Assembly (NCBI GenBank): GCA_910576845.1
Contig: CAJTJA010000003.1
Location: 61,902 to 119,342 of the forward strand
Origin: an uncultured Oscillibacter sp.
GTDB taxonomy: Bacteria > Bacillota > Clostridia > Oscillospirales > Oscillospiraceae
Direction of reading: 5' to 3'
Length of the DNA: 57,441 nt
In this document: positions 41,328 to 49,960 of the stretch, piece after piece
How positions within the stretch are numbered: position 1 is the stretch's first letter
How the letters are laid out: the number at the start of each line of letters is the position of its first letter
Made by a program: the position numbers and the translations under genes
Notes under the pieces: generated by a model
The model's database searches: none
What the model was told of the DNA's origin: nothing
Seen by the model: only the letters and a program-made list of their open reading frames with translations

Positions 41328-41490
41328 AGAACCTGTATTCACAACCGGGGGATGCAGGATGGACGAAGATTTTTCTCGTCAGACAAGGAGATTTTCCGCA
41401 GCCATACTAACGTATGGCAAGGGAAACCGGCGCGGTATGGCGGGAAATAGACCGGCCAGACGGCGTGCAACGGTTGTAAATACAGGTTCT
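41328..41490. mobile_element. 163-bp MITE-like element, copy A
   Basis: Terminal inverted repeats of 20 bp, AGAACCTGTATTCACAACCG at the left and its complement with one mismatch at the right. Copy B (44647-44809) has the same length and about 90% identity in the opposite orientation. No open frame of transposase length, so it would need a transposase elsewhere. No target duplication is obvious; a TA dinucleotide lies just before the left end of both copies. Confidence 0.85.
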
Positions 41491-41492
41491 AA

Positions 41493-41524
41493 ATAAAAGA
41501 CCCTGCGGCAATTCTGCCGCAGGG
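41493..41524 (-). terminator. Terminator of the glycosyltransferase unit
   Basis: Minus strand: CCCTGCGGCA and TGCCGCAGGG (41524-41515 with 41510-41501), then TCTTTTATTT. It lies right against MITE copy A. Confidence 0.8.
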
Positions 41525-41576
41525 CGGCTTTCGCCGGCAGGGAAGCGCGGCCGCTTACCGAGTCAAGGCGCGGAAC

Positions 41577-43496
41577 CTAGCTTTGAGGAGAACTCCGCTT
41601 TTTCTTTCCATCCCTGGGCCAGGGGCCGCAGGAGGGGAGGACCAGGGTGGCGAGCAGGAAGGGAAGCGCCAGGGTAAAGGGCATGGCGTAGCGGTAGCTG
41701 CCGCTGACGGGGGCCAGAAACAGTACTCCTACCGTCAGGATACAGGGAAGCTGGGGCAGTATTCTGCCATACTGCCTGCGGCGCAGGGCATCCAGGAAAA
41801 GGAACAGCACGACCCAGGGATACGCGCCAATCCGGAAAAGGATTCCAATACACGGAATACGCTGGATTGCCCGCAGAGAAACCCGAATGGACGGCTCTGC
41901 CGCCTGAAGATGGGGTGGTGTGGCAACCTGGAGCTGGGGATAGTTCTCTACCTCCCGGAGGTCAAAATTATAATAGGAAAGGCCGGTTTCACGCTCCAGA
42001 TAAAAGCCTGCGTAAGCGTTGTGAATCGCGGCCTGAATATACGCGTCCGGATGGCGGCGAAACATCTGGGCCCAAGCGCGGAAGTAGGCGGCCCGCTCTT
42101 CCTCTGTGCAGTCTTGATTATAGGTAAACTTCACAGGGTCAGACAGTACGGGATCATACAGTTCCGGCAGGTGGTCGTAGTCAATGACGGCCCGGATCGC
42201 GTCCGCCTCTTGCTCTGTCACATCCTCAGGATAGGTGGAGACGTAACGGGCTGTCTGCTGGAAAAAGAATCCCAGCGTTTCCTGCTTTCCTCCGGGGGCC
42301 ACGTTCCAGGCTGGAAGCAAAATGCCGAGCCAGACGAATTGAAACAGCAGCACCGGGGCCAGCAGCGCTGCGGCGGCCCGGAGACGGAAGGGGAAAAAAA
42401 TCAAAACAGCCAGGGCGATGACCGCTGCAAAATAGACGCCCTGGTTCTTGGTCAGCGCCACCAGCAGGGCGTTGATAAAAAGCAGAACGCAGAACCAGTT
42501 CTTCTGCAGCCGCTCCCCCCCTGTGCGGGCCAATTCCAAAAGAAGGATGGAGAACGTCAGCAGCGTCATGGAGAACAGGGGGTCTTTCAGCATCGTAATC
42601 CCGTATAAGGGGAACAGGGGAAACAGGGCAGTGAAGATCAGGCCGCCCCGGCAGACGCGCGCCCCCAGGCCCAGGCGGCGGAGATAGGTCCATATTCCAG
42701 TTGTAATGACAGCCAGAGTAAGCAGCTGGCATAGACAGTACAATCCCACGCCATAGCTGATGTTTCCAAGCTTCAGGCCGATTTTGGCAAAAAGGCCGAA
42801 AAGAAGCGTAGTAAAATAGGGATGATGGTTAGTGGCGAAAATATCCTCTCCGCGAATGGGAGAATATTTGAGCCATTCCGTAGGATAGTGCAGCGCCCAT
42901 GCTATCTGCATATTGGTATCCGGATTGCCAAGGCCCGGGAAAAAATAGAAATAGTAGGGGAGATAGCACAAAGCCACCACCCCTGCTGTCAGGAAAAAGC
43001 GCTTCCAGGAAAAGGTGGGAGCCGAAGACAGCTTCGGGGCATGATCCACCAGGCGAAAGGCATAAAGAACCACGCAGGCGGCCAGAAGCGCACGCCCTGA
43101 GAAGAACACGGCTGCCCGAAATTCCACGAACCGGGAACCGAAGACGGCGTTCCAGTTTCCGTTTTCCGCAAAGGAGCGCCCCATAACCTGGGTCATGGAG
43201 AAGAGCACGCCAAACACGGCCGCCAGCGTGCGCTCCCTTGCTGTGGGATGGATTTTATGCACGCCCCGCAGAAGCAGTCCTGCCCCCACCGCCAAGAAGC
43301 ACCCGACGGTTTGCTCCGTGCCGAAGGAGCGGGCGCAGTAGACCAGGATGCGGGAGAACCGGCTTAGCCCGGCTATACCGGGATCGTTCACGTAATGGGG
43401 CTCGATACTCATGGAGCAAATCAGGCTGGCGGCGGTCAGAAGCGACAGTGCCGCCAGCAGCAGCGCCTCCCACAGACGCATCCTCTGACGGCTCAT
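41577..43496 (-). CDS. Large multi-pass membrane protein, DUF6020-like (GT-C-type architecture)
   Basis: A 639-residue protein with many hydrophobic helices. An extracytoplasmic loop after the first helices contains PGLGNPDTNMQIAWALHYP and GEDIFATNHHPYFTTLLFG; acidic and His residues in the first loops are what GT-C glycosyltransferases use with lipid-linked sugars. A large soluble-looking segment follows near residues 400-520. The match to DUF6020 is from memory of its motifs. It overlaps the upstream glycosyltransferase gene by ATGA (43493-43496), which suggests that GT2 makes a polyprenyl-phosphate sugar and this protein transfers it outside the membrane. Confidence 0.75.
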   Translation of the reverse strand: MSRQRMRLWEALLLAALSLLTAASLICSMSIEPHYVNDPGIAGLSRFSRILVYCARSFGTEQTVGCFLAVGAGLLLRGVHKIHPTARERTLAAVFGVLFSMTQVMGRSFAENGNWNAVFGSRFVEFRAAVFFSGRALLAACVVLYAFRLVDHAPKLSSAPTFSWKRFFLTAGVVALCYLPYYFYFFPGLGNPDTNMQIAWALHYPTEWLKYSPIRGEDIFATNHHPYFTTLLFGLFAKIGLKLGNISYGVGLYCLCQLLTLAVITTGIWTYLRRLGLGARVCRGGLIFTALFPLFPLYGITMLKDPLFSMTLLTFSILLLELARTGGERLQKNWFCVLLFINALLVALTKNQGVYFAAVIALAVLIFFPFRLRAAAALLAPVLLFQFVWLGILLPAWNVAPGGKQETLGFFFQQTARYVSTYPEDVTEQEADAIRAVIDYDHLPELYDPVLSDPVKFTYNQDCTEEERAAYFRAWAQMFRRHPDAYIQAAIHNAYAGFYLERETGLSYYNFDLREVENYPQLQVATPPHLQAAEPSIRVSLRAIQRIPCIGILFRIGAYPWVVLFLFLDALRRRQYGRILPQLPCILTVGVLFLAPVSGSYRYAMPFTLALPFLLATLVLPSCGPWPRDGKKKRSSPQS

Positions 43497-44437
43497 CGCT
43501 TATCCTCACAACGCATATACTGGTTGTGGACCTGCTGGAGCTTGAATTCAAAGTCCCGGCAGTCTTTTTGCCGCAGATTGTCCAGCAGCAGGCCGGAGAA
43601 GAGAGATACCAACGCGGCCAGCATGGTAAAGCCACTGACGATCAGGGTTGGAAAGCGGGGAACCAGGCCGGTGTGGAAGTATGTTACAAGAATGGGGATA
43701 AACAGGACCAGGCTGATAAGAGTCAGCACCAGAGCCAGCAGACCGAAAAAACGGAAGGGCCGGTAGAGGCGGAAGAGACGGAGAATCGTCATCAGCACGC
43801 GGATGCCGTCGGAGTATGTATTCAGTTTGGAGGTACTGCCCTCCGGGCGGTCCCGGTAATCCACTACCACGTTTTCCACATACATTTTTTTATCTACGGC
43901 ATGGATGCTCATTTCGGTCTCAATTTCAAAGCCCGCAGACAAAACAGGAAACGTTTTAACAAACTGATAGCTGAACGCCCGGTAGCCGGTCATAATATCC
44001 TTGATCTCACTGTGGAACAGGCAATTGATGGAGGAGCGGACCAGAGAATTGCCGAAATTATGAAAGGGCCGCTTGTTTTCCTGAAAATATGTGGAGGACA
44101 AGCGGTCTCCTACCACCATGTCGGCGCCTTGTTCCAGCACCAAGCGGGCCATCTCAGGCGCGGCGGAAGCCGGATAGGTATCGTCGCCGTCCAGCATCAG
44201 GTAACACCGGGCATCCACTTCCCGGAGCATGCGGCGGATAACATTGCCCTTTCCCTGCTTATATTCCTGCCGCACTATGGCGCCGGCGGCCCGCGCCAGG
44301 TCTCCGGTGCCGTCGGTGGAGTTGTTGTCGTAAACATAGACAACCGCTTCCGGCAAAGCGGCGGAAATATCCCGGACGACTTTAGCGATGGTTTGACTTT
44401 CATTATAGCAGGGAATCAGAACGGCAATCGTGTCCAT
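43493..44437 (-). CDS. Family 2 glycosyltransferase, polyprenyl-phosphate sugar synthase type (DPM1/GtrB-like)
   Basis: A 314-residue enzyme with a cytoplasmic GT-A domain (about 1-225: AVLIPCYNESQTIAKVVRDI, VYDNNSTDGTGDLA, GKGNVIRRML, and the metal motif MLDGDDTYP) and two C-terminal membrane helices (about 238-290). That plan is typical of enzymes adding a sugar from NDP-sugar to undecaprenyl phosphate. The ATG at 44437 is preferred to a GTG two codons earlier because AAGAAGG overlaps the latter. It heads a two-gene unit with the large membrane protein and has a near-consensus promoter. Confidence 0.92.
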   Translation of the reverse strand: MDTIAVLIPCYNESQTIAKVVRDISAALPEAVVYVYDNNSTDGTGDLARAAGAIVRQEYKQGKGNVIRRMLREVDARCYLMLDGDDTYPASAAPEMARLVLEQGADMVVGDRLSSTYFQENKRPFHNFGNSLVRSSINCLFHSEIKDIMTGYRAFSYQFVKTFPVLSAGFEIETEMSIHAVDKKMYVENVVVDYRDRPEGSTSKLNTYSDGIRVLMTILRLFRLYRPFRFFGLLALVLTLISLVLFIPILVTYFHTGLVPRFPTLIVSGFTMLAALVSLFSGLLLDNLRQKDCRDFEFKLQQVHNQYMRCEDKR

Positions 44438-44531
44438 AAGCACCCTTCTTATTTACTAAAGTATAAATGCGGCTGTTTTCGGTTTCCCGGCAGAACCAGA
44501 GCCGCAGCTTTTTTGCCTGTATTTTTGGATG

Positions 44532-44560
44532 ATGATATCATGGATGATATGAGATGTCAA
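44532..44560 (-). promoter_or_regulatory. Promoter of the GT2/membrane protein unit
   Basis: Minus strand: TTGACA (44560-44555), 17-bp spacer, TATCAT (44537-44532). Confidence 0.75.
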
Positions 44561-44646
44561 GAATTCCCTTTAGTGCATGCAGCCGGAGGCTGCGGGAGCA
44601 TAAGCCCCGTTGTTCGGAAACGCACAGATGTCCGAATATAAGTATA

Positions 44647-44809
44647 AGAACCTGTATTCACAACCGTTGCACGCTGTCTGGCCGGTCTTATTCCCGCCAT
44701 ACTGCGTCGATTTCCCTTACCATACGTCAGTATGGCTGCGGAAAATCTCCTTGTCTGACGAGAAAAATCCTCGTCCATCCTGCATCCCCCGCTTATGAAT
44801 ACAGGTTCT
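44647..44809. mobile_element. 163-bp MITE-like element, copy B
   Basis: Inverted relative to copy A; terminal repeats AGAACCTGTATTCACAACCG (left) and a slightly diverged complement (right). Together the copies bracket the two-gene glycosyltransferase locus (41.5-44.6 kb). Confidence 0.85.
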
Positions 44810-44853
44810 AAATTTGTGATATGATATTGGTTATAAACTCACATCACAACATA

Positions 44854-44882
44854 TTGACAAGCTGCATAAGCTACGTTATAAT
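44854..44882 (+). promoter_or_regulatory. Consensus promoter of the NiCo riboswitch
   Basis: TTGACA (44854-44859), 17-bp spacer, TATAAT (44877-44882): a perfect sigma-A consensus. Confidence 0.9.
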
Positions 44883-44935
44883 TAAAAAACTCTTTGCACT
44901 GCATTACATTCTGTATGGAATGCGAGCTCAACAGT

Positions 44936-45028
44936 ACAAACTGAGCAGGCGATGACTTTGGGTCATGGGGCCGGGCCGCTGAAAGGCGGCAGCAGATAGC
45001 ACACAGCGTGCATCTGTGGGACAGTTGT
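44936..45028 (+). promoter_or_regulatory. NiCo (cobalt/nickel, czcD-type) riboswitch
   Basis: The aptamer shows the conserved junction strings AACTGAGCAGGC, GTCATGGGGCCGGGC, GGCGGCAGCAGAT and CATCTGTGGGACAGTT in order, with four helices: P1 (ACAAACTG/CAGTTGT), P2 (ATGAC/GTCAT), P3 (GCCGCT/GGCGGC) and P4 (CAGAT/ATCTG). This is the known order of the NiCo class that binds Co2+ and Ni2+. Its 3' strands overlap a terminator, so metal binding should allow read-through into the CDF exporter. Confidence 0.9.
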
Positions 45029-45051
45029 ATGTTCCACAGATGTGTTTTTTT
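45011..45051 (+). terminator. Riboswitch-controlled terminator
   Basis: CATCTGTGG (45011-45019) pairs with CCACAGATG (45034-45042), then a T-run (45045-45051). The left arm is also a strand of aptamer helix P4 and the P1 strand lies in its loop, so the two folds exclude each other. Confidence 0.88.
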
Positions 45052-45140
45052 ACACATTTTTGGAGCGATTCATCTCAGAGCCGGTGCCAATAAGAGTAAT
45101 CATCACTGCCGCTATTGCAACAGAACAGGAGGATTATCTT

Positions 45141-46067
45141 ATGACAACCAACAAAGGACATCGAACCGAAAGCGGCCTGTCTAAGGCAGGCATTAATGAA
45201 AATGCCATTATACAGCGCATTTCACTGGTAGGGATTGTGGGAAATGTGGCTTTGTCTGCTTTTAAGTTGTTTGCCGGGATTGCCGGCAACTCCGGGGCCA
45301 TGGTATCTGATGCGGTCCACTCCCTTTCTGATGTGTTCGCAACATTTATAGCGTTCCTTGGAGTCCGCTTGTCTAAGAAGGCGGCAGACAGAGAGCATCC
45401 ATACGGACATGAGCGTTTTGAGTGTGTTGCTTCGCTGCTGCTGGGCGTGATTCTTTTGATAACCGGGTTTGGAATTGGTAAGGCGGGACTTGAAAAAATT
45501 TTTGCGGGCAGTTATGAGACCCTGGCTATTCCCAGCGTGATTGCGCTGGTTGCCGCAATCGTCTCTATCGTGTCCAAAGAGGCGATGTACTGGTACACCC
45601 GGCACTATGCCAAAATATTAAACTCCCCGGCGTTTATGGCGGACGCGTGGCATCATAGGTCGGACGCTTTTTCTTCCATTGGTTCGCTGATCGGCATTGC
45701 GGGCGCTATGCTTGGATTTCCTATTATGGATAGTATTGCAAGCGTTGTAATTTGCTTGTTTATCTTAAAAGTTTCCTATGACATTTTGAAAGATGCTATT
45801 GCGAAAATGCTGGACACATCCTGCGGTGAGGACTATGAAAAGGCTTTGACAGCCTATATCGCTGCGCAGAAAGATGTGGTGCGGGTGGATATGCTCCATT
45901 CCAGGATGTTTGGAAATAAGACGTATATTGAGTTGGAACTTCAGGTTGATGGCGATTTGCCGCTCCGGGAAGCTCACGCCATTGCGGAACGCATTCATGA
46001 CAACGTGGAAGCACATTTTTTAGAGATTAAGCATATTACCATCCATCTGAATCCCTCAACGCTTTGA
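45141..46067 (+). CDS. Cation diffusion facilitator family metal exporter
   Basis: A 308-residue CDF protein with six membrane helices and a C-terminal cytoplasmic domain. The metal-site motifs are HxxxD in both key helices: VSDAVHSLSDV (His60, Asp64) and AWHHRSDAFSS (His171, Asp175). The C-terminal part (LDTSCGEDYEKALTAYIAAQ, YIELELQVDGDLPL) is the metallochaperone-like dimer domain. The ATG at 45141 follows AGGAGG (45127-45132). Control by a NiCo riboswitch says the physiological cargo is Co2+ and/or Ni2+ rather than zinc, even though many CDF proteins are named for zinc. Confidence 0.94.
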   Translation: MTTNKGHRTESGLSKAGINENAIIQRISLVGIVGNVALSAFKLFAGIAGNSGAMVSDAVHSLSDVFATFIAFLGVRLSKKAADREHPYGHERFECVASLLLGVILLITGFGIGKAGLEKIFAGSYETLAIPSVIALVAAIVSIVSKEAMYWYTRHYAKILNSPAFMADAWHHRSDAFSSIGSLIGIAGAMLGFPIMDSIASVVICLFILKVSYDILKDAIAKMLDTSCGEDYEKALTAYIAAQKDVVRVDMLHSRMFGNKTYIELELQVDGDLPLREAHAIAERIHDNVEAHFLEIKHITIHLNPSTL

Positions 46068-46371
46068 AAAAGAAGTGGACGCTCAGGAAGAGCTGCGGCA
46101 GGGATTTGTCCGGTCCGCAATGCCCGGGTGACACCGTTGACGCTCTGTCCGTCCATGCTCATATGGAAGATCGGCGCACAATGGGGGCTTCCCCGCCGAC
46201 TACCTGCTCGCCTTTGCCCTTTTTGGAAGTAAGACAGCCATTTTGCTGCTTTGACCGGCGGCGGAACTGCTTTGGAGCGGCGTCTGGATAAAGCCATGGA
46301 GGATTGCCCTGCCGCTTTCGGGGAGGAATATCACCAGTGCGGAAGATGATTTGAGCTGGTACAGGAAAACG
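46068..46371. other. Gap with possible decayed coding sequence
   Basis: Short stretches on the plus strand read like protein (ADYLLAFALFGSKTAILLL, LERRLDKAMEDCPAAFGEEY) but lie in different frames broken by stops. No ribosome site or intact frame is seen, so this may be a gene remnant; it is not assigned. Confidence 0.3.
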
Positions 46372-46411
46372 AAACGTCAAGGCTGCCCTTTCAGGGGCGG
46401 CCTTGACGTTT
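46372..46411. terminator. Hairpin between the CDF region and the LytTR gene
   Basis: AAACGTCAAGGCTGCCC (46372-46388) pairs with GGGCGGCCTTGACGTTT (46395-46411) with one G-T pair. It lies between converging genes. Confidence 0.8.
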
Positions 46412-46502
46412 GACTTTGAAAGAGAGGCCTGTGCATATTGTTCGGCTGTCTTTGACTATGCCGCCTTTACTGGGAAGAAAAGAACTGAGACGCCATTTCT
46501 GG

Positions 46503-47288
46503 TTAACCTGTGATCCGGCTTTCCAGGTCTGACTTGACATGCATATAAGTATGAAAGGGAACAGGCAGGGTTTCACCGGTGATAAGCGAGACCTCGTAAC
46601 GCCGGATGGACATTACATAGCGGGAGTTCACGGTATAACAGCGGTGAATAGCGCAGAAAGATTCTGGAAGCATGGCATTGATTTCACTGATGCTGAGGTC
46701 GCTCTGGATTACCTTATCCACGCAGAACAGCTCTGCTTTTCTATTTCGGCTTCGGATGTAGAAAATCATGTCCGGCTGGACAAACAGCGTCGTGCTGCCG
46801 CAGGGGATGGCCAGACGCTTTTTCGGCGGTATCTCCATAAGGATATCCCGGACGAACTGATAGGCCGGAATTTCCAAAACAGGTCCTCCTTCATTCATGG
46901 CAAAAGGACGAAGGAATTCATAATTGGCGTGAAGCAGCACCAGTTTTGTCTCTGTTCCAATGAGCTGGTAAAGAAATGTATAGGAAGCGGTGATATCTCC
47001 CTGCTCCTGACCAGGCTCGCCTGTCTGTACTTCCGCCATCACCGCCTGACAGCGGGGAGTGAGGTACAGGGGATAGTATTCTTCCTTATAAATTTGGCAG
47101 GACCGGGTTCGGACAACTCCTTCCAGACGGGAGCGAATAGCACCGCCGCCGAGCAGTACCCGTCCTCCTGTGCCCATCCACACGCTTTTGGCGCAGAGAT
47201 GGGAAAAATAGGGTTCCATGTCCCCAGCATAATAGCCGTGGGTAATCGTTTTGCTCAGAGCCACGGTATCCTCCAAGGCCGCTTTCAT
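46503..47288 (-). CDS. LytTR-type DNA-binding regulator with SnoaL-like N-terminal domain
   Basis: A 261-residue protein. The C-terminal ~100 residues form a LytTR domain (MIFYIRSRNRKAELFCVDKV, INAMLPESFCAIHRCYTVNS, RYVMSIRRYEVSLITGETLP VP, in consecutive stretches). The N-terminal part (ITHGYYAGDMEPYFSHLCAK SVWMGTGG) resembles SnoaL/NTF2-like folds that bind small molecules, instead of the response-regulator receiver domain usual for LytTR proteins. The ATG at 47288 is preferred, with AAGGTGGTGA upstream; GTG at 47297 or 47300 is possible. It is monocistronic; no target is evident. Confidence 0.82.
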   Translation of the reverse strand: MKAALEDTVALSKTITHGYYAGDMEPYFSHLCAKSVWMGTGGRVLLGGGAIRSRLEGVVRTRSCQIYKEEYYPLYLTPRCQAVMAEVQTGEPGQEQGDITASYTFLYQLIGTETKLVLLHANYEFLRPFAMNEGGPVLEIPAYQFVRDILMEIPPKKRLAIPCGSTTLFVQPDMIFYIRSRNRKAELFCVDKVIQSDLSISEINAMLPESFCAIHRCYTVNSRYVMSIRRYEVSLITGETLPVPFHTYMHVKSDLESRITG

Positions 47289-47309
47289 CAGACTCACCAC
47301 CTTTTTTTA

Positions 47310-47338
47310 ATCATACAGCAGAATGGCTTAAAACGCAA
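47310..47338 (-). promoter_or_regulatory. Promoter of the LytTR gene
   Basis: Minus strand: TTGCGT (47338-47333), 17-bp spacer, TATGAT (47315-47310). Confidence 0.65.
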
Positions 47339-47700
47339 GAAAAAAGAGCAGGGTTGTTAGTTTCGGCGCAAATATTTATATTTTAGGTAATCTTTTGGCG
47401 GACTTAAGGGTAAGAGGATAAGGCGGGGGAGAGAAGACGGTTTGCTTCCTTTTGGGGGAGCTTTCATGGAGGCTCCGGATTGATAAGCAGGAGCTGGGGT
47501 TCCCCTCAGAAATTCCTTGCATTTCCAAGGAGGGACGTTTATACTAACTAGTATATAGATTTTAGGCGATTTTGTCTGGGATGCCAGCCTTGACAAAGGC
47601 GGCGGAGTCATTGTGAAGAGCCGTTATGCGGAGATATCCCCACACGCTGTTCCCTAACAAGTGCAGCAATTTCTTGGCGGCGTGTTCTTAAAAAGTAGAG

Positions 47701-48465
47701 AAAATACCGGAGGATTTCGGGATTGCTGGTAAACTGTGGACATTAGGGCGAACGAAGCAGTTCCACAAAGCCATAAACGAGCGTACACTGCCAGATTACA
47801 TGAAACGCTGGGGCATAAGCTGTCAGCGTCTGGCGAAGTGCGCCCGAAAACAGAATCCTACGGGCATCTAAAGATGGAAAAGCGAGGAATATCCTGCAAT
47901 TTCAAGACGTGCAAAAGCAGAAAATGCCATCATCTATTGGGCCGATGAGACTGGCGTAAGCAACTGTGAAATCGTAGAGCGCGGCTTTTCACCGAAAGGC
48001 CGTCCTCCCGTGCCGCCGGTGGAAACGAAGCGGCAGCGGGTCAATAGGATCTCTGCGGTCAACAGTCAGGGCAAGGTTCGTTTTATGGTTTATCAGGACA
48101 CCCTGAACCAGCAGCGGCTGATCCGCTTCCCGGAACGTCTGGTTTGTGCTTCGGAGCGGAAAGTGTTCCTGATCTTGGACAGTCTGAAGGTCCATCATGG
48201 TAAAATTGTTGTAGCATGGCTGGGAAAGCACAAAGATAAAATTGAGGTGTTTTTCTTGCCGCCCTATGCTCCGGAATACAATCCGAATGAATACTTGAAT
48301 CATGCTTTAAAGATTTTCGTTCATTCAGGACAATTACCCTATACTATGGAAGATATTTCTCATAAAATTCAGTCATTCATGCGAAAATTGCAGCATCGTC
48401 CGTCGCTTGTATCCAGCTTCTTCCGCCACCCGGCGATTTCCTATCTTTTCTTGCGGAAGTAATAG
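47701..48465 (+). pseudogene. Broken IS630-family transposase
   Basis: One frame codes for an IS630-like protein from PEDFGIAGKLWT (about 47710), through YMKRWGISCQRL, a TAA stop at 47869-47871, EEYPAISRRAKAEN, AIIYWADETG (first catalytic Asp), VFLILDSLKVHH (second Asp) to PPYAPEYNPNEYLNHALK (catalytic Glu) and ends near 48460. The N-terminal third is missing or unrecognisable and another TAA lies at 47689, so it cannot make full transposase. The region 47339-47700 shows no intact gene. Terminal inverted repeats of the element were not identified. Confidence 0.85.
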
Positions 48466-48590
48466 CATAGACTTCCGGGGCAGTCAAGATATTCTGATTA
48501 TATATATAACGATTTTACCAGTTCGCGCATTGCGCAAACGAGTAAACCGTTTAAAAACGTCCAAGGGCCTCCAGAAAATATTCAAATTAC

Positions 48591-48619
48591 TTTGTATTTA
48601 AGGATACATGTGATACAAT
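48591..48619 (+). promoter_or_regulatory. Promoter of the AT-rich exported protein pair
   Basis: TTTGTA (48591-48596), 17-bp spacer with extended -10 TG (48611-48612), TACAAT (48614-48619). Confidence 0.6.
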
Positions 48620-48655
48620 ATTACATATTAAGGAAAGAAGGAGTTTCATTATATT

Positions 48656-49300
48656 ATGAATTGGTTTCAAAAAAGTTTAAAGGTTGCTTTTTTAGTATTG
48701 ACTATTTGTTTACTTTTGGTTCTTACCTATACATCCGAGAAAAGGAAAAATTACTCTCTTGTTGAGGTTGAACTGCTCAACAAAGGAAACTCCTTTCTAG
48801 TTGGTAAAGAAATCGTTAACCCTAATCCAAAGGTTGTTCCGCAGATTGAACAAAATAGCACAGCCAACCAGCCGGAACAAAATAATTCAAGCTTACCCAA
48901 TAATCCTATTTGCCATTCCGTTGCAAACGAGGCAACCATTCCGGGAACCTCAATAACGGAAATTGTTACAGCCGATAGTAGGACACCTGAAATTATAATA
49001 CCAAACGGAGCCATTGGAATCTTTTCAAAAGGAAATGCCAGTGGATGGTTTTGTAAATCTAATGAAATTTTAAGTTTGGAATTTGAAAAGTACCCTATGG
49101 AAAACGGTACATCTCAAACGCTTGGTATTGGATATATACAGGACGGAGTCATGCATGATATTCAGTTGTTTCGTAACTCTTTAGATGGAAAATATGAACT
49201 GACTGTTTTAGAAGACGGAATCTATCATATTTTTGTTGTTTGCCTTTCATCTGATCCCATTTCATTGAAAGAGGGTGAAATCTTCATAAATAAAAACTGA
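48656..49300 (+). CDS. Hypothetical membrane-anchored protein, AT-rich
   Basis: A 214-residue protein with one N-terminal membrane helix (about 8-25, KVAFLVLTICLLLVLTYT) and an outside part with a Asn/Pro/Gln-rich linker (about 55-85) and a C-terminal beta-rich domain of about 100 residues (SGWFCKSNEILSLEFEKYPM, LTVLEDGIYHIFVVCLSSDP). I do not recognise a named family. The base composition is clearly lower in GC than the surrounding genes and it lies next to a transposase remnant, pointing to recent acquisition. GAAAGAAGGAG lies upstream of the ATG. The neighbour at 49340 shares the C-terminal pattern LSSDPI. Confidence 0.75.
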   Translation: MNWFQKSLKVAFLVLTICLLLVLTYTSEKRKNYSLVEVELLNKGNSFLVGKEIVNPNPKVVPQIEQNSTANQPEQNNSSLPNNPICHSVANEATIPGTSITEIVTADSRTPEIIIPNGAIGIFSKGNASGWFCKSNEILSLEFEKYPMENGTSQTLGIGYIQDGVMHDIQLFRNSLDGKYELTVLEDGIYHIFVVCLSSDPISLKEGEIFINKN

Positions 49301-49339
49301 GCAGAATTTCGTGATAAATTTTAGAATGGAGGAAACAAA

Positions 49340-49849
49340 ATGAAACGAATAATTTCTTTATTTTTATCTGTTCTTCTTATCTGCACAATCTCACTCCCGG
49401 TACTCGCCGTTGATGAAAGCAACAGATCCGAAATCACACAATTTAGTTATGTTGTTTTTGATAAAAACAAGAATGTTGTCAGCTCGGGTATAACTCCAAA
49501 CTTTAACTCCAGATATTCTTGGGATGGTATAACACTAGAAAACGGTGAATATGTTTACTTCCAAAAAACCGATGGCACAAACTTCGTTTGCTTTAAGAAT
49601 ACTCGTGTAACCTTTTCGATCACCAAAGACCGCAGAGGTGATCTTTTATGCCAATTCCTTGAGACAACTGGCAGTTCAAACTTAACAGGTTACTATCTTC
49701 ATACGGTCACCTTTCCTGGATTAACTGGCGCCACCTATTTTTCTACGGGTACTCCGTTTTATGGAGCTGATACTGGTTTTTATGTAATGAAGGCTACAAA
49801 TTTATCCTCTGACCCTATCACCATTACCAGTGCTACTATAACTTTTTAA
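49340..49849 (+). CDS. Hypothetical secreted protein, AT-rich
   Basis: A 169-residue protein with a clear signal peptide (MKRIISLFLSVLLICTISLP, cleavage probably after VLA near residue 23). The mature part is a small beta-rich domain (YVYFQKTDGTNFVCFKNTRV, GYYLHTVTFPGLTGATYF, VMKATNLSSDPITITSATIT) with a pair of cysteines. I do not recognise a family. It follows the preceding gene by 39 bp with GGAGG and both end in a similar LSSDPI-containing strand pair, so the two are probably related proteins made together at the cell surface. A strong terminator follows. Confidence 0.75.
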   Translation: MKRIISLFLSVLLICTISLPVLAVDESNRSEITQFSYVVFDKNKNVVSSGITPNFNSRYSWDGITLENGEYVYFQKTDGTNFVCFKNTRVTFSITKDRRGDLLCQFLETTGSSNLTGYYLHTVTFPGLTGATYFSTGTPFYGADTGFYVMKATNLSSDPITITSATITF

Positions 49850-49960
49850 CAATTTAGCGGCTACGTCTTTTTGCAGCCCCAAAATCTATATACACAATAA
49901 ATTTGCCCTTAGTATCCAGAGATTAAAAAATGAATTAGGACAGCACAGGCAAACAACAAA

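Noticed and set aside
43238..44641. 467-codon plus-strand frame opposite the GT2 gene
   Set aside because: Antisense to a gene with clear GT-A motifs; no recognisable domain.
45042..45140. Upstream start for the CDF exporter
   Set aside because: It would begin inside the riboswitch terminator; AGGAGG at 45127 supports 45141.
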